Source: Mugil cephalus (Eukaryota; Chordata; Actinopteri; Mugiliformes; Mugilidae). From it: DNA of 64,000 nt. The notes beneath the pieces were generated by a model that worked only from the letters and a program-made list of their open reading frames with translations, made no database searches and was not told the origin of the DNA. The position numbers were made by a program, and so were the translations under genes. The DNA lies in contig NC_061786.1 in the NCBI RefSeq assembly GCF_022458985.1, positions 6,352,001-6,416,000 of the forward strand, written 5' to 3'. This document shows positions 50,641 through 62,227 of the stretch, in pieces (the stretch's first letter is position 1; the number at the start of each line of letters is the position of its first letter).

Positions 50641-53600
50641 TATCGCTCTTTTTCTGGTGATGGTTGTGGATCAGATGATGAGCCAAGGAAAACTTTACAA
50701 ACTGATTCGCTTGTGGAACCCCTGGGGAAAAGGAGAGTGGAACGGAGACTGGAGTGATAAGTGAGAACGACTCGCACTTTTTATAAATAAGTTTGACAGT
50801 ATGTCATAGGACTGTAAAATATGTTTGTTGAAAGGCGAAATGTGGACAAAACAACAAATACAAGGACTAATGCTTTGCAATTTGTTCCCTGGGTGAGGTT
50901 TCGGCTAATGAATTGTTTTCACCCTGGCTTTTGTAGGCATTGTGGAGATATTGAGATTGAATTGACAAAATCATTAAAATGTTATTCTCCTTCTATCTCT
51001 CACACATACGCCCCTCAGGGCGCATGCTGTAATCTCCCTCTGAACAATGAAAACTGATAACATGTTCCTTCTCTTACTTATACTGACTGCCTTTAAACTG
51101 TCTTCAAGCTCACCTCTGTGGCAGACTGTGAGTTTTCAAGACCGCGAAAAATGCCATACAGTGTGTAATAATGGCGAGTTCTGGTAAGTAAATGTAGACA
51201 ATAAAAATATTTTTTGCTTTTAGAATGTTGCACTGTACCTCACAAGCTTGGGGTTTCATATTTTTTATCAGCACCTCCAGATGAAAACTAATCCAATTTC
51301 CTCAGGATGACCCTGGAAGATTTCTGTAAGTTCTATGAAGATCTTGACATCTGTAGCCCGAGTCCAGACTTCCTTGACACAAATTCATGTTCCAAGTGGA
51401 AGACCGAAATGTATTTTGGCCGATGGGTTGCAGGAACCACTGCTGGAGGCTGCCTGAACAACAAAGGTATTCAGACCAATAAACTAAAGTACTTTATGTA
51501 CAGTACATCAAATTCTAATGTGGTGAAAACTGTGACTGAAGAATGGCACAGAACTAACTATATAGCTGAACAAGTAAGTTGAAAGTATGACATAATTAAA
51601 TGACACAAATGTAAATAATTATAAAGATCTGTATTTAAGTTATTTAAAAGTCCCAGTTTGCCTCAAGTTATTAACATATCATGTGCACTATATTACTACA
51701 GTCACCTTGGACTGGCTCATAATGTAGTGCTAGAACACAAGCAAAAGAAGAAGTCACTCAGGCAGTCCCACAAAGGTGTCCCACATCTGTTGTCTAACCT
51801 TACACACAGCAAACTGAAAATAGGCACCAGACTTAAATAGTCTTTACCTCTCTTGACCAGCAGAGGGGAAACTGGAGCCTGTAACAATATAACTTTATAT
51901 ACAACTATAATAGCTTAAGTTCTAAACACACAGCTGGAACAAGTGGAATTTATCAGCACAGTCGCACAGTCCTGACATTGCTAACAATGGTTACTCAATT
52001 GTTGCTATCATTTATTTTAAATCTAATGTCTCTCTGATTGGGGGCGGCACAGTGGCTCGGTGGTTAGCGCATGTTCTCCCTATGTCTCTGTGGGTACTCC
52101 GGCTTCCCCCCACCTCCAAAGACATGCTCCTTAGGCTGATTGGTGACTCTAAATTGACCGTGTGTTGGTGCGAATGTGAGTGCGAATGGTTGTTTGTCTA
52201 TGTGTTAGCCCTGTGATAGGCTGGTGACCTGTCCAGGGTGTACCCCGCCTCTCGCCCGATGCCATCTGGAATAGACTCCAACAACCCTAGTGAAGGATTA
52301 AGCGGTATGGAAGATGAGATGAGATGAGATCTCTCTAATTGATTGAAAAAAAAAAACAAAAAAAAAAACAAGCTGGGATTATTTTCAGTTTCAGGTAATC
52401 AAGTTGTCTAAATATGTGTTTGCCAGACAGGAGCACTTTACAGGTTGATACTTCCAGGGAAGACACACCTTTAAAAAAAAAAAAAAACTAAACCTAGTGT
52501 AATTTCAGCTTTTACTGCAATTTTAAAGCATCATAAACCGTGTCTAAAATGTTTAAATATTGAACAGGACTTTACAAAACATAAGATAAGATCCATTATC
52601 TTACCTTTATCTAAGCACTGACGACTCAAACCGGTGTATAGTATCATATATAATGTCATGAGTAGAGATTCCTGGCACTGTGCCAGTAGTGCTAAACTAC
52701 TTTGCATCTTAAGAAGTAAATTATAAGCTTTAATGGATTCTGTTCATGATAACAGAGGGAAGTCTCTTCAGCTTTTTCTTTGTGTCATCAGACAGTTTCT
52801 GGACCAATCCACAGTTTAGGGTCAAGAGCTATTCAGAGAAAGAAGGTGAGATGCTGGTGTCGCTCATGCAAAAGCCTGACAAGAGGAACAGACACCTGGT
52901 GCAAAACCTCCACATCGGATTCTCTGTGTTTGAGGTAATTATTGCATTTTATTGTTAATTAAAATACAGTTACCCAGCATTATTAACAGTAAATTAATCA
53001 CAGCTATGTCATTTATATGGCAATTTTATCTCTTTTTTTATAGTTTATCTTCTGCTGATATTCTGTTGTTGAGGAACAAGTGTGTATTAAATTAAATTAT
53101 TTTTGTCTTCAACATGAACATTTTTCCACTCATTTCCTTCAAGATGACTGAACAAGTAAGACGCTATTTAATCCTAGTCCATGTTTTTCTTACAAATATC
53201 CCAACCTTTTATAAATCATATGAATAATCTGAATTCTTCTGTGTGTTATTGAAGTATAAGGCACAGGTGGGTAAGTTCCCAGCTTCCTTCTTTAACACAA
53301 ACGCACCGGTCGCCCAAACTAAAACCTACCTGAACGCCAGGGATGTCACCGAGCTTCTGACGCTGAAGCCTGGTGAATACCTGATCGTGCCTTCAACCTT
53401 TAATCCATATGAGACGGCCTCTTTCATCCTGACCATCCACTCCAAGGAGGAGACCCTTTGCTAGTATGTTCACACTCACTGCCTTTGTCAGTGTACCAAG
53501 ATATGACGGACACAATTATGCCAAAAAGACAAAATCTAACACACACTTTGTTCTTATTATACAGCGAGAATTCTGGAGACCACAAGTATGAACCGGTTGA

Positions 53601-56600
53601 AGTGGTGTGTGAAATGCAACATTCTCACAGTTGTTTGTATTATGCTGTCGTGTTGCAGTATTATACGAATTAAACTTTGACATTGCATTTTAAATTAGAT
53701 TATACAGTAGATGGCAATACATTTTCTGTCCTATTTTCCCTTCTATCTTTGATTCTTAGCCTCAGAAGGTCAGAAATGCAGAACACGATGAAAGTAAGAG
53801 GGGCGTGTTCCGTCAATACTCTGACAAGGTAATTTTTTGTCATTTGTTGAATTACTATAATTATCTCAATAACGTATTGAATTTAATCACATCTTGGTCC
53901 CTTTTATTAAAAGTCAACTAATGTATACACCAAATTTGAAATTATTTCAAGCTGCAGTAAATCATAGTTTTACTTGTATAATAGCTCAAAATACTGCATG
54001 TGAAGTATTGTAAAGGGTCGGCTTAAGTGTATAACCCTGAGGCTAATCCTTGTTTAATCCTTGTGTCAATGATATGCCTAGCCCTGCAATCCTGTTTATG
54101 CAATTACAGCACCTAAAAATATAGCAGCAGTGTTTCCTGGTAGCCTGCAGGGACTGAAAGCCATCCAAAGTGCTTTACAACAAAGCCATAAAATAATACA
54201 TAAAACATAAATTGGTAATATAATTGTAAAGTGCTACAGCGCTGCAGAGCCTTCGAGATGTACATAACACTGATCAAATAAGCACACCTAAAACAAGACA
54301 ATCCTGTTTCTCTCAGCATCGCAGCAGTGCGAGTACAGCACCTAAAAATATAGCAGCAGTGTTTCCTGGCAGGGTGCATGACAGGTGTGTATGTTGACTC
54401 ACCACGGTCTTATCATACTTTCATTTCCAGTATGAAGAAGTGGACGCTGAGCAGCTTCAGAAGCTTCTAAACGACAACATCCTGAAAGGTTTGAACTACA
54501 GAGTACTCCAGCGTGCAAAATCATAAGGTCTCCAAGATGCAGAAGATAGCTATACCTCTAACACACACACCTGTATCTTTTAGGAGACTTGAAGTCTGGA
54601 GGCTTCAGTATTGATGCCTGCCGCAGCATGGTTGCACTGATGGATGTATCCTGTTGACATTGCTCATGATAACTCACACACAACAAATAATAGTCAAATT
54701 GTGTGTTAGTTTTCTCAAAAATAGAAGTTCTCCTAATCCAAAGAGTTTATATCACATCACGTGGCTGGTCAGTGCCATTTACCTTCCTGATGGCCATAGT
54801 CACACTGTTTATTATTGATCTGAAGAAGAGTTCAAGGTGTTATTTGATTGAGAATCTTTGGGACATTTGATAAATCAGACGCGCAGTTGTTTCACTTTGT
54901 GACCTGGAAGACTTCAAGAATTGGCCGCTAAAGCCGTAGTGGAAGAATACCACAAGTCACCCTTCCAGGTTTTTGGTGGGGTGGCACAGTTATCCTAGAT
55001 TGCAGAGGACCTTTGGTAAAGCATATTACATAGGTGGTCATTAGCATGTCAATAGGTTACAGTAAATTGTGTCAAACGGGCCTGCTCTCATGTTGATGCA
55101 ACAGATATAACTCAATTTAGAGGTCAGGCTAAGACGTTCACACTTTGCTGCCTTAATACTGGCTGAACAAGTTATCTATCACCGGCAAACTGAACAGTCT
55201 GGAATTCATCCGTCTGTGGAACAAGGTTGTCACATACAAGGTAAATGGAAAGAAGTTCAGTTTAAATATACACATAAATGAACTATATATGAAAAGACTT
55301 TCTTCATCAGTGTCTGTGTTTTCTTCTTTCAACAGGACATTTTCTTCCTCACTGATGTTTCACGAACGGGAATGCTGTCACTGAGTGAGCTGAGGAACGC
55401 TCTTGTAGCAGCAGGTACATGACTTATTTATTTCCTAATAAATACCCCATGCTCCCATGATGGCTCCGCAAGATTCTCTGAGGGTCCTTGTCCAGTGGGA
55501 TACCATAAGTGAAGCACACACTCCAGCCCACTCTTTCGAAATGGTGAACGCAATCCTAGTCCTAGTATGCCAGTCAATGAGAAAACACCAAACGCCATGT
55601 GGCATCGCATAGGTCCCTGTTTTGTTGTGTTGGTGATTGTACAATGACAGCCTTAGGTTATGTTACATTGAAAATGCAAAGACTGCCCAGCAATGAAAAG
55701 TCTTCAGCATCTTAGGATGAATCGTATCCACATCTGGATGCAGATTCTCATATGATTCTGAGATTCCTTCTGAGAACATGAGGCAAGCCTTCCCCCAAGA
55801 CTTCAGATTACAGATGCTGCTTCTTCCACATAGGAAGTGCTGGTTGGGTTCATGTGTTACTCAAAGTTCCTCCTTCCACTACCCAAGAATTTAATCAGTC
55901 ATAGTCAGAGGTTCTCCAGTCTTACTGACTTCAGCCTGTCCCAAGCCCTATTTTCCCTTCCTGTATTGTCTGACAGTTTGCCAGAAGTTGCTGAAAGCCT
56001 CCCTAAATTTCTGCACCCAGGTTTTACATCCACAGCCGCTCTACCTGCAGCTCCTCTTGCCTGCTGGAACTTGTCTGCTGCTTCAGGGGCCATAGGGCAA
56101 GACAAGACAGAAAGGCCATGACTTTCAGTTAGTTTAACAAAGACCAGTCAGTCTAGTCTGGCATGTTTAGCTTATGTAACTCAAGAGCAAGTCTTGTCTG
56201 AGATCATGTGTCCTTGCGATAGTGCTTTAAGGTATAGTACTATCTGGGGACTTCCAGTAATTTGTGATAATTATAGAGGTCAGATTGCAATTATTACAGG
56301 TTGCTAAATCAGATGAATGTCCATGCCAATTCTGTAGATCAGAATTAGACTTCACAACTTTTACGTTTGTTTTTACAACAAAGACTTTATAGGAAAAAAA
56401 TTGTCAAGTTGTCAAGCTCCTACTGAACTGTTACTGTGTGTGTGTGTGTGTATGTAGGAATGAGAGTCGGTGATGACATGCTCAATCTGATGGCGCTGCG
56501 CTATGGCGCCTCAGCTGGACACATGACACTGGAGAGCTTCATCAGTCTCATCATTCGCTTGGACTGCATGCAGAGTAAGTGAGGAGGGACAAATGATGAC

Positions 56601-57392
56601 ATGAGGAATGTAAATACATAGCAGGCCATAAAGTTGGAGTAAAATATTTTTTTACCTATTCTCGTGAGAAATTGATTTATTCTTCTCACTGTGATTTATT
56701 CTTGATAGATAAAATGTGTATCTTCTCAAAACTTTATTGATCAATCTCTTTCATACATATAACTGATTTATAAGCATTTATAAGCATAATATTGACAAGC
56801 ATATTCACTTCTATACGTGAACACTGCCTTGTTTGTTGTAATATAGCTTTTATATATATATATATATATATATTGAAATTTTTATGTTTTTTAGTCCACC
56901 CATATGTGCACTGTGTGCACTGTTTGTGATGTTGAATGTCTGCTGTTGTTGACACCAGGAATTTTCCCACTGTGGGATGAATAAAGGCATATCTTATCTT
57001 ATTTGCATGAATAAGAATAAAAAGAGAAATGTGTTCAAAAACAAAGTCATTCCAACTTTATGGGCAACAGTGCATGAGTCAATGTCTATCATACACTGCT
57101 TTTATGACTGTGATACAGTCTGTTTTTCAATGTGTTACCCAACAGAGATCTTCAAACAGATGTCTGATGGAAAAGCCATGCACCTCAAAGAGTCAGAGGT
57201 AATAAAGTCACTTCCTCATTGTTACATCTTTTCCCAAACCACTGCATTGATTCATACACACAAGTAGAGGAAATCAAAACTGCATTCTACACTTTATACA
57301 TTTCAAAGCTGCATTCATTTATTAATAACTGCACTGAATTAATAAGGGGTCTCTCTTATTTCCAGTGGATGTACTTTTCAATGTACACTTAA
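46924..57392 (+). CDS. Classical calpain large subunit, gene C (688 aa)
   Basis: Ca2+-dependent cysteine protease on the strand opposite A and B. Exons: 46924-47160, 48330-48399, 48486-48604, 48932-49240, 50427-50498, 50675-50760, 51109-51183, 51306-51466, 52792-52934, 53144-53155, 53255-53463, 53565-53604, 53760-53828, 54431-54488, 54584-54645, 55172-55240, 55336-55414, 56458-56574, 57146-57198, 57366-57392; total 2067 bases, frame intact. Start MPPPGVCLEIMEVRHR; Cys in GDCWFLAS, His in GHAYTVTGV, Asn in RLWNPWG. Exon 48932-49240 equals exons 4 and 5 of A and B joined (134 + 175 bases), so one intron is missing. Exon 52792-52934 is 24 bases shorter than in A and B, removing eight acidic/polar residues of domain III. 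The microexon encodes MTEQ. EF loops include DLSITGKLNSLE and DVSRTGMLSLSE; tail WMYFSMYT. Its exon 56458-56574 resembles D more than A or B. Confidence 0.94.
47605..47740. repeat. Dispersed repeat, related to 11056-11230
   Basis: Shares cagaatattagtctggtaac, a purine run, caaatggataatg, aaccaatt and gtgaacaaattcagtacact in the same order. It lies in the calpain C intron after exon 1 of the coding region. A weaker third member is at 48655-48760. Confidence 0.5.
49858..50120 (+). mobile_element. Internally deleted Tc1-like remnant
   Basis: Starts agtcaggcataacattatga-ccactgacagg, a terminus common in fish Tc1 elements, followed by aataacattgatcatc. It then jumps to sequence like the late transposase region (caatgttctgcttttgg, catgtgaatgttact). 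The right terminus was not found. In the calpain C intron between exon 4 and the His exon. Confidence 0.7.
50581..50641. repeat. (AAT)n microsatellite
   Basis: About 20 perfect aat units, ending about 33 bases before the calpain C exon encoding the catalytic Asn. Confidence 0.95.
52041..52332 (+). repeat. Dispersed fish repeat with GAGAT tail
   Basis: Starts gggggcggcacagtggctcg, passes through ccggcttccccccacctcca, a taaattg block, gtgcgaatggttgtttgtct and ctggtgacctgtccagggtg, and ends agcggtatggaagatgagat with gagat units. This SINE/nonautonomous element is widespread in teleosts; fragments occur at 22946 and 29238. In the calpain C intron before exon 52792-52934. Confidence 0.8.
54106..54369. 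repeat. Exact 35-base direct repeats 229 bases apart
   Basis: 54106-54140 and 54335-54369 are identical, both beginning acagcacctaaaaatatagc. Between them lies a block with repeat-like aaagtgctttacaac. In the calpain C intron before exon 54431-54488. Confidence 0.85.
55430..56150. other. Probable unclassified repeat in a calpain C intron
   Basis: More G+C-rich than its surroundings, with a 94-codon open stretch at 55837-56121 that has no recognisable domain. Reads like an old transposon fragment, which I cannot name. Confidence 0.35.
56434..56452. repeat. (TG)n just before a splice acceptor
   Basis: About nine tg units directly upstream of the calpain C exon 56458-56574. Confidence 0.85.
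56850..56873. repeat. (TA)n microsatellite
   Basis: About 12 ta units in a calpain C intron. Confidence 0.9.
56935..57003 (+). mobile_element. 3' end of an L2/Rex-like LINE
   Basis: The sequence ggaattttcccactgtggga-tgaataaagg followed by atatcttatcttat is the typical 3' tail of fish L2-type LINEs. No coding part remains. Confidence 0.65.
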
Positions 57393-57466
57393 CCCAGCAA
57401 AGAAGATGGAAGCACTTTCATCTGGAAATAAAGGAGAAGCATTTTTTTTTTTTTGCTATATTTCAA

Positions 57467-57476
57467 AATAAATAAA
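57467..57476 (+). terminator. Polyadenylation signals of calpain C
   Basis: Two overlapping AATAAA hexamers about 75 bases after the stop codon; another lies at 57427. Confidence 0.65.
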
Positions 57477-57979
57477 AGTTTTAGTTTTTAGCAAATAATC
57501 CATGACATATAATGTATGAAAAGTGCATTTTCATACATTTGTCGGTATTGTAGATCGCAATGAATATCTAAAACAAAACTAAAACAGAAGCAACTTGATT
57601 TGCCACAATTAGTTTTCCTGTTTAGCTTTAGATATACTATGATGTGGATAATTGAGAATCTTTACAGACATGTACGTTAATGTGAAAATGTAACAGAACA
57701 TCAGATTGATATTAGACTTAAGAAGGAATCTGTTTGTTTGTTTTTTTGTTGTTGTTTTTTTAAAAATAAACACGAACAACTACTGTATGCATGTACATTT
57801 AAAGAGAGCGTGAACGTTTGCCATACACCATCCTCTTAATCACACAATTTCCATTATCTATTTTAAACATTAACCATAAAGTCAATCGTTAGATTACAGA
57901 TCATCATGAACCAAGGAGAGCAACAAATGTTACTGGAGATGTGCAGTGTTCATTGCCTATAGTTGCCTATTCCCACTTA

Positions 57980-59843
57980 CAGTGGTGTGGAAAGTATTGC
58001 CCCCTGCCTGATTTTTATTTATTTATTTGTTTATTTATTTTTTGTCTGTATTAATATAAGACAAAGATAACACAAGTAAACACAAAATGCATTTTTTAAA
58101 TGTAGGCTGTTGTTATTATTGAGGACAACCCAAATCTACACCTACATCACTCTATGGAAACCTGATAACTGTCTTTTACAGTGTTGTGGAGGAATTTAAG
58201 CCCACTCATCTTTGCAGAATTGTTGTAATTCAGCCACATTGGAGTGTTTTCCAGCATGAACCACCTTTTTAAGGTCACACATCTCAATAGGATTCAGGTC
58301 AGGACTTTGACTTGGTCACTCCAAAGTCTTCATTTAGTTTTTCTTCAGCCATTCAGCCAGGTGGACTTGCTGGTGTGTTTTGGATCATTTTCCTGCTACA
58401 GAACCCAAGTTCTCTTCAGCTTGAGGTCATGAACAGATGGTCAGACATTATCCTTCAGGATTTTTTGGTAGACAGCAGAATTAATTTAATCCATTTATCA
58501 CAGCAAGTCTTTCAGGTCCCGTAGCAGCAAAACAGCCCCAGACCATCACATCACCAGATTTTATTCTAAGTATGATATTTGACTTTTTCTAAATGCTATG
58601 TTACTTCTACTCCAGATGTAATGGAACACACACCTTCCAAAAAGTTCAACTTTTGTCTCATCAGTCCACAGAGTATTTCCCAAAAATCTTGGGGATCATC
58701 AAGATGTTTTCTGACCAAACTGACTGACATTGGTCAGTAGTTGTGGATAAAGGCTCTCACTGTGTTTCGCAGGAGCACACAGTTTTAGCAATGGCTTTAC
58801 CAGACTGATAGATCTCGGTTGCTTTCTTTCTCATCTGTTCCAGAATTTCTTTGAATCTCAGCTTGATGTTTAGTAGGACTTAACAGATTCCTGGACCCCT
58901 TGCAGTTTGCCCACAGATCAAAGAGATCTGTGGATGACGCCGTCAACCTGTCTTTCCACCTCATCCTCCAGCAGACTCCCCCAGAACATAAGTCTGTGAC
59001 TGGAGGTTTGCAAATGACACCACCCTCATCGGGCTCATCTCTGATGGAGATGAGACCTCCTACAGGACGAACATAGACTTGGTGTAGTGACTTGGTGTAG
59101 CTGTAACATCCTGGAGTTGAATGCTGACATCATTGAGTCCATCCTCACCAACTCCATCACCACCTGGTGAGTGTGTCACTCGCTCTGTAGAGGAGGTGAC
59201 CGGCTGCAGTCTGAAGTCCCTCGACAAGCTGCATGCTTCCAGACTCTGAAGCGTGCAGCTAAGATTGGGGACAGAGTATTTAACAGACTCCACTCTGGCA
59301 GGTGGCTGTGATCTATCAAGTCTAGGTCCATCCACACTGCGCCTGCTAAACAAGAACAATGCCGGGCCCCCTATGGACAGACCACCACCATCCCACTGTA
59401 AATGTTCTATTTTTATTCTATATATATTTGAATGTGTATATGTTCATGATTTGATTTGATTTTATTTTCCCATTCAACAAAACACCAATGCAAATTCATT
59501 TTATGTACAAACATACAGTCTATTCTGTTTCTGATTCTGATTTTGGTCGGCGTCACTTCGACGTCAAGCTTTTCTTGATTGAAAACAGGTCTGGGAGTGG
59601 CTAGAGAAGTTGAACTCAGGTGAACCACAGTTAAGGTCAAGGGAGGCAAGTACCTTTTCACACAGGACCATGTAGATTTGGATTTTTTCCCCCCCTTAAT
59701 AATAAAAACCTTCCTCTAAAAACTGCATTTTGTACTTGATTTACCTTTGTCTTATATTTAAATTTATTTGATGATCTGAAACATTTAGGTGAGATAAACA
59801 AGCAAAACAAAAATAAGGAAAGGGGCAGTTTTTCATACCACTG
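57980..59843 (-). mobile_element. Tc1/mariner element, decayed, split by a LINE fragment
   Basis: TA-flanked termini cagtggtgtggaaagta and, inverted, cagtggtatgaaaaactg. Minus-strand transposase remnants are recognisable by nucleotide pattern (ggaggaatttaagcccactc, cttggggatcatcaagatgt) but broken by stops and gaps. The expected order is interrupted from about 58885 to 59560 by a LINE fragment, after which the element resumes at ttcttgattgaaaacaggtc. Lies between convergent calpains C and D. Confidence 0.85.
58885..59560 (+). mobile_element. LINE reverse-transcriptase fragment nested in a Tc1 element
   Basis: Plus-strand translation begins LDPLQFAHRSKRSVDDAV, a classic LINE reverse-transcriptase block. 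After a deletion and frame changes it continues near 59006 as FANDTTLIGLISDGDET, equivalent to the FADD catalytic region with one Asp changed to Asn. The end carries short ttctgattctgatt units, like L2-type tails. Not functional. Confidence 0.8.
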
Positions 59844-60109
59844 TATATGTCATGCATAATTCTCAGTTGTGCTTATGATACCTCATATATTCATGCATCA
59901 TACCAGCCAACTCACTCGCGGGGGCCTAAAATAACCAAAATACTGTAGCTGGCTCTTGGTGATTCAGAATCTACATTGTGTAAAGTTCCCACAGACACTT
60001 TTGACTGATATGACGGCCGATAAGGAAACAACATTGACAAGTCACATAATGAAACACCATGATGACACGAACCACACCACTGTTGCTATGCAACTTACCA
60101 AACATCCAC

Positions 60110-60290
60110 AACACCTTAGACACTTTTTTGCCAACTATTTTTGTATATTGTTCATTGTTCATTTTTATTTGATCTGTTTTATTTATCTTTCTTGCGGTTT
60201 TATGAGTGTTTACTTTTATTTGCAACGAAGCTATGGTGACAAAGTAATTTCCCTCATGGATCATTAAAGTCTGTGTAAGTCTAAGTCACA
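60110..60290 (+). mobile_element. 3' end of an L2-like LINE
   Basis: The end reads gtaatttccctcatggatca-ttaaagt followed by ctgtgtaagtctaag, the common LINE 3' tail. The 103-codon open stretch at 59956-60267 is part of this untranslated sequence. Confidence 0.55.
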
Positions 60291-60438
60291 CTGAATTGAA
60301 CTGAAAGTGAACAGAACTGAATTCCTGCACAACAGCATGTGTGAAGATCCAGTCTCGTAGTTATTCTGTTGAGTGTTAGAGCAAAGAGATGGTGTAAAGA
60401 CCTGAGAGAAAATGAAAGATATACAAATTCTCAATGTT

Positions 60439-60453
60439 TTTATTAAATTTTAT
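60439..60453 (-). terminator. Polyadenylation signals of calpain D
   Basis: Two minus-strand AATAAA hexamers about 655 bases beyond the stop codon at 61110-61108. They imply a 3' UTR of that length if used. Confidence 0.45.
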
Positions 60454-61107
60454 TTATAAGATTGCATAGAATGGTGTACAAGACATTTGTAGTCAAAAGG
60501 AGTTTGAAATAATAAGTAATAAGATGTTTACATTCAAATTCTACTAATAATGCAGCCTATTACATACAATAAGTCTTCTCATGCAGCAAGACATAAATCT
60601 ACTAAGGTTCAGGCTTTATGTTACAGCATTGGATGGATTGTATTTAAGTAGGCTAGCAGTAGTACTGTGAGAAAGAAGACGACCAATGACAAAGATGCTC
60701 TCTCTGAATCAAATTTCTCACTATATGTAAAAACATTCTCTTAGTCGTTCATGTCATTAGTAATAAAATGCAACAAGGTCCGCTCTCCAGTCTAACATCA
60801 ATGTAATATCCAAGACTAGTTCTGTTATATTTTCACGTTCATTCATATTGCAACATGCCTTGAAGTATTCAGTCATCTAGGTCATGACATCTCTAAAACA
60901 AAACAGGAAACAAGTCTAGTTGCTTCTGTTTTAGCTGTTTTATATATTCACTACAATCCACAGTACAGGCAAAGCTATGAAAATTATATGCATATTTTTC
61001 GAAAAATTAAGTTTCTATCAATAATGAAAGCTGATAAATAACAAATTCTTTAGAAATGGCTTCTCCTGTGTTTTCAGATGAAGTGTAAATCCATCTTCCT
61101 TGCTGGA

Positions 61108-62185
61108 TTAAGTGTACATTGAAATGTACATCCACTGGAAATAAAGAGAGAGGCCAAGTATTAATCCAGTGCTTCTTCTGTCTAGCAACCATCATTTGTA
61201 AAAAGTTGTAACACCAAAGAAATGACAAGAATGTGATTTTATTACCTCTGACTCTTGAAGATTCATGCCTTTTCCATTAGACAGCTGTTTGAAGATCTCT
61301 GTTGAGCAATACACACATTGTATACTTGAGACTTAAAGTAAAATAAAATGGCAGATGATGGAAAATAATTCAGTCACATACGACATCAACTCAGACAGTC
61401 ATGTCGTCATTTATCCCTCTGCACTTACTCTGCATGCAGTCAAAGCGAATCATGAGACTGATGAAGCTCTCCAGTGTCATGTGTCCAGCTGAGGCGCCGT
61501 AGCGCAGAGCCATCAGATTGAGCATGTCATCATTCACCTTCATACCTACAAACGCACACAGTTTAGTCAGCCGGCTTTAGAAAGCTTTAGAAATGGCTTT
61601 ATAATGTTTAATTTCTTCCTGTAAAGTCCTATAAAGTGTTGCAAACATTCAATCTACAGAATTGCCCACGTCTTTACATTCAGCCAATCTCAGCTACAGA
61701 ATGAGTTAAGAACACAGGTGACCTCTGCTATTATTACAAACTACTGGAAGTCTCCAGAGAGTACTATACCTGCAAGCTCAAGGACACATCACCTCAGATA
61801 ATGCTTGCTCTTGAGGTGGTGATGATGTGTGATTTTGCAAAACATTTGAAGTCTAATTTCATCGCCAGATTTAGCCACAGTATACAAAAGAAAGTGCTTT
61901 TAAATGCACAGTCGTTGTCTTGTTCGTGTGTTGTGTACGTCAGTCTTTTTCGGTCTTGCAACTAACCCTATGGTGTCATCTTCAAACTTGAAGAGAGCTT
62001 GACATTCAGCCTGACATCTGAATGAGGTTTGAGGGAGTTAATCCTCCCTCAAGCCTGAGGGAGCCTGAGCCATACTTCTAAAGGTGCTATTGACATGACA
62101 TTTTCACCAGGTGTTGGTAATAACTCCAGTAATCTATGCATAGAAAGAAACCAAAACAAATAAGTTCAGAAATTAAGTTATGTGT

Positions 62186-62227
<42 letters not shown>

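Noticed and set aside
52041..52110. Possible tRNA gene in ggctcggtggttagcgcatg
   Set aside because: The start recalls a tRNA-derived SINE, but no cloverleaf with paired acceptor stem can be formed; it is the head of a dispersed repeat.
54800..54970. Extra calpain C exon encoding a Phe/Leu-rich stretch
   Set aside because: The frame and phases of 54584-54645 and 55172-55240 already join perfectly and match A, B and D; adding this would break the EF-hand.
55837..56121. 94-codon open frame, + strand, in a calpain C intron
   Set aside because: Leu/Ser/Pro-rich without a domain, and an overlapping minus frame is also open, as in unconstrained G+C-richer repeat DNA.
59956..60267. 103-codon open frame, + strand
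   Set aside because: A+T-rich untranslated 3' end of a LINE.
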